Source: an uncultured Collinsella sp.
Lineage (GTDB): Bacteria > Actinomycetota > Coriobacteriia > Coriobacteriales > Coriobacteriaceae
DNA: 12,901 bases
Reading direction: 5' to 3'
NCBI GenBank assembly: GCA_902470345.1
Contig: CABRGB010000046.1
Span: 1 to 12,901 of the forward strand
A program made the translations under genes and the position numbers. Below are positions 12,447 through 12,901 of this stretch, piece by piece. The notes below the pieces were generated by a model. That model had not been told where the DNA came from, made no database searches, and saw only the letters and a program-made list of their open reading frames with translations. Within the stretch, counting starts at the first letter, position 1, and each line of letters starts with the position of its first letter.

Positions 12447-12901
12447 TGCAAAAGGCTATCTATACCACCGTCGGGATCGACGAGCTCCTGTCGCATGTCC
12501 AGGCGCTCAAGGGCGTCGGCGCGCGCTTTGTGCAAATGCACGCCGAGCGCAATGTCGACGACGGCACGTATCGCTTGGTCTATACGTTTATCAACGTTCG
12601 AGCTGCTCAGGAGCATATCGAGCAGGACGGCAGCTATGCGATTGAGAACCTGGTAGTCGAGGGCATCGACCAGTACCAGGAGATTCCGTCCATTAGCTCG
12701 TATTACCCCGCGGTATTCCCGTTTGAAAATGAGGCCCACGACCTGTTTGGTCTTGCCATTACTGATATGCAGATCGACTTTAAGGGCTTTTTCTACCAGG
12801 TCTCGACTGCCGAGCCCATGAGCGTTATCACGCCCGAGGTGAAGGCCGCGCGCGAGAAGGCCATGAAGGTCCGCGCGGCTGCCGAGGCCAAGGCGCGCAA
12901 A
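12446..12901 (+). CDS. NuoC/EchD-like (30-kDa subunit) hydrogenase component, partial
   Basis: The start ATG overlaps the preceding stop by one base (TAATG), and AGGAGG at 12433-12438 gives a 7-base spacing inside the upstream gene, so translation is probably coupled. The 152 visible codons show the NuoC/HycE-N pattern: SYYPAVFPFENEAHDLFGL near residues 85-103, with the acidic E-x-x-x-D-L-F-G stretch typical of the family, then GFFYQVSTAEP near 113-123. The last visible 25 residues are a charged, Ala/Lys/Arg-rich helix that continues past the window edge. In Ech/Hyf complexes this subunit docks the catalytic large subunit onto the small subunit. I cannot see whether it is a separate EchD or fused to the large subunit as in HycE. 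Confidence 0.85.
   Translation, partial: MQKAIYTTVGIDELLSHVQALKGVGARFVQMHAERNVDDGTYRLVYTFINVRAAQEHIEQDGSYAIENLVVEGIDQYQEIPSISSYYPAVFPFENEAHDLFGLAITDMQIDFKGFFYQVSTAEPMSVITPEVKAAREKAMKVRAAAEAKARK

Overview
The window looks like the chromosome of a high-GC anaerobic actinobacterium of the Coriobacteriia type. This is inferred from the GC-rich, strongly biased codon use of the right half, a group 4 [NiFe]-hydrogenase operon and a large Fe-S/FMN/FAD enoate-reductase-type enzyme. Collinsella or a relative is the best guess, but no rRNA or marker gene is present to prove it.

Left part (1-5206): a mobile island of visibly lower GC. The window opens inside the 3' end of a tRNA gene, and the same 3' end recurs at 5162-5206 as a remnant with a CAT anticodon. 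The DNA downstream of the tRNA end is duplicated with it: 1-155 equals 5196-5350 with 3 mismatches, and the first 117 bp are identical. The unit is therefore 5,195 bp from repeat to repeat, with the classic layout of an element inserted in a tRNA 3' half. No integrase is visible. The cargo is an unrecognised 277-aa protein and a frameshifted DUF3846-like gene (both minus strand), then, divergently, a 127-aa unknown and a calcineurin-like metallophosphoesterase (plus strand). A convergent 555-aa AlbA_2/Schlafen-type, HATPase_c_4, winged-helix protein (minus strand) follows, with a cluster of TTTAGTC/GACTAAA operator-like sites upstream.

Junction (5296-5671): five imperfect palindromes, each exactly 55 bp, with a period of about 80 bp. 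A sixth copy lies in the left end repeat (101-155), and a decayed inverted copy lies inside the island (2970-3024). I do not recognise this repeat family. With the tRNA-linked repeat it is the most novel-looking structure here.

Right part (5814-12901): host-like GC-rich genes. A 676-aa old-yellow-enzyme-type NADH:flavin oxidoreductase with an Fe-S motif is followed by a strong terminator, an AT-rich gene-poor spacer and a stand-alone IS3 OrfA-like helix-turn-helix protein. The start of an energy-converting hydrogenase operon comes next: a fused antiporter/NuoH-like membrane subunit (EchA-EchB fusion), the NuoB-like small subunit (EchC) and the NuoC-like subunit (EchD, cut by the window end). 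These genes are tightly packed and translationally coupled. The complex should couple ferredoxin- or formate-driven H2 chemistry to ion pumping.
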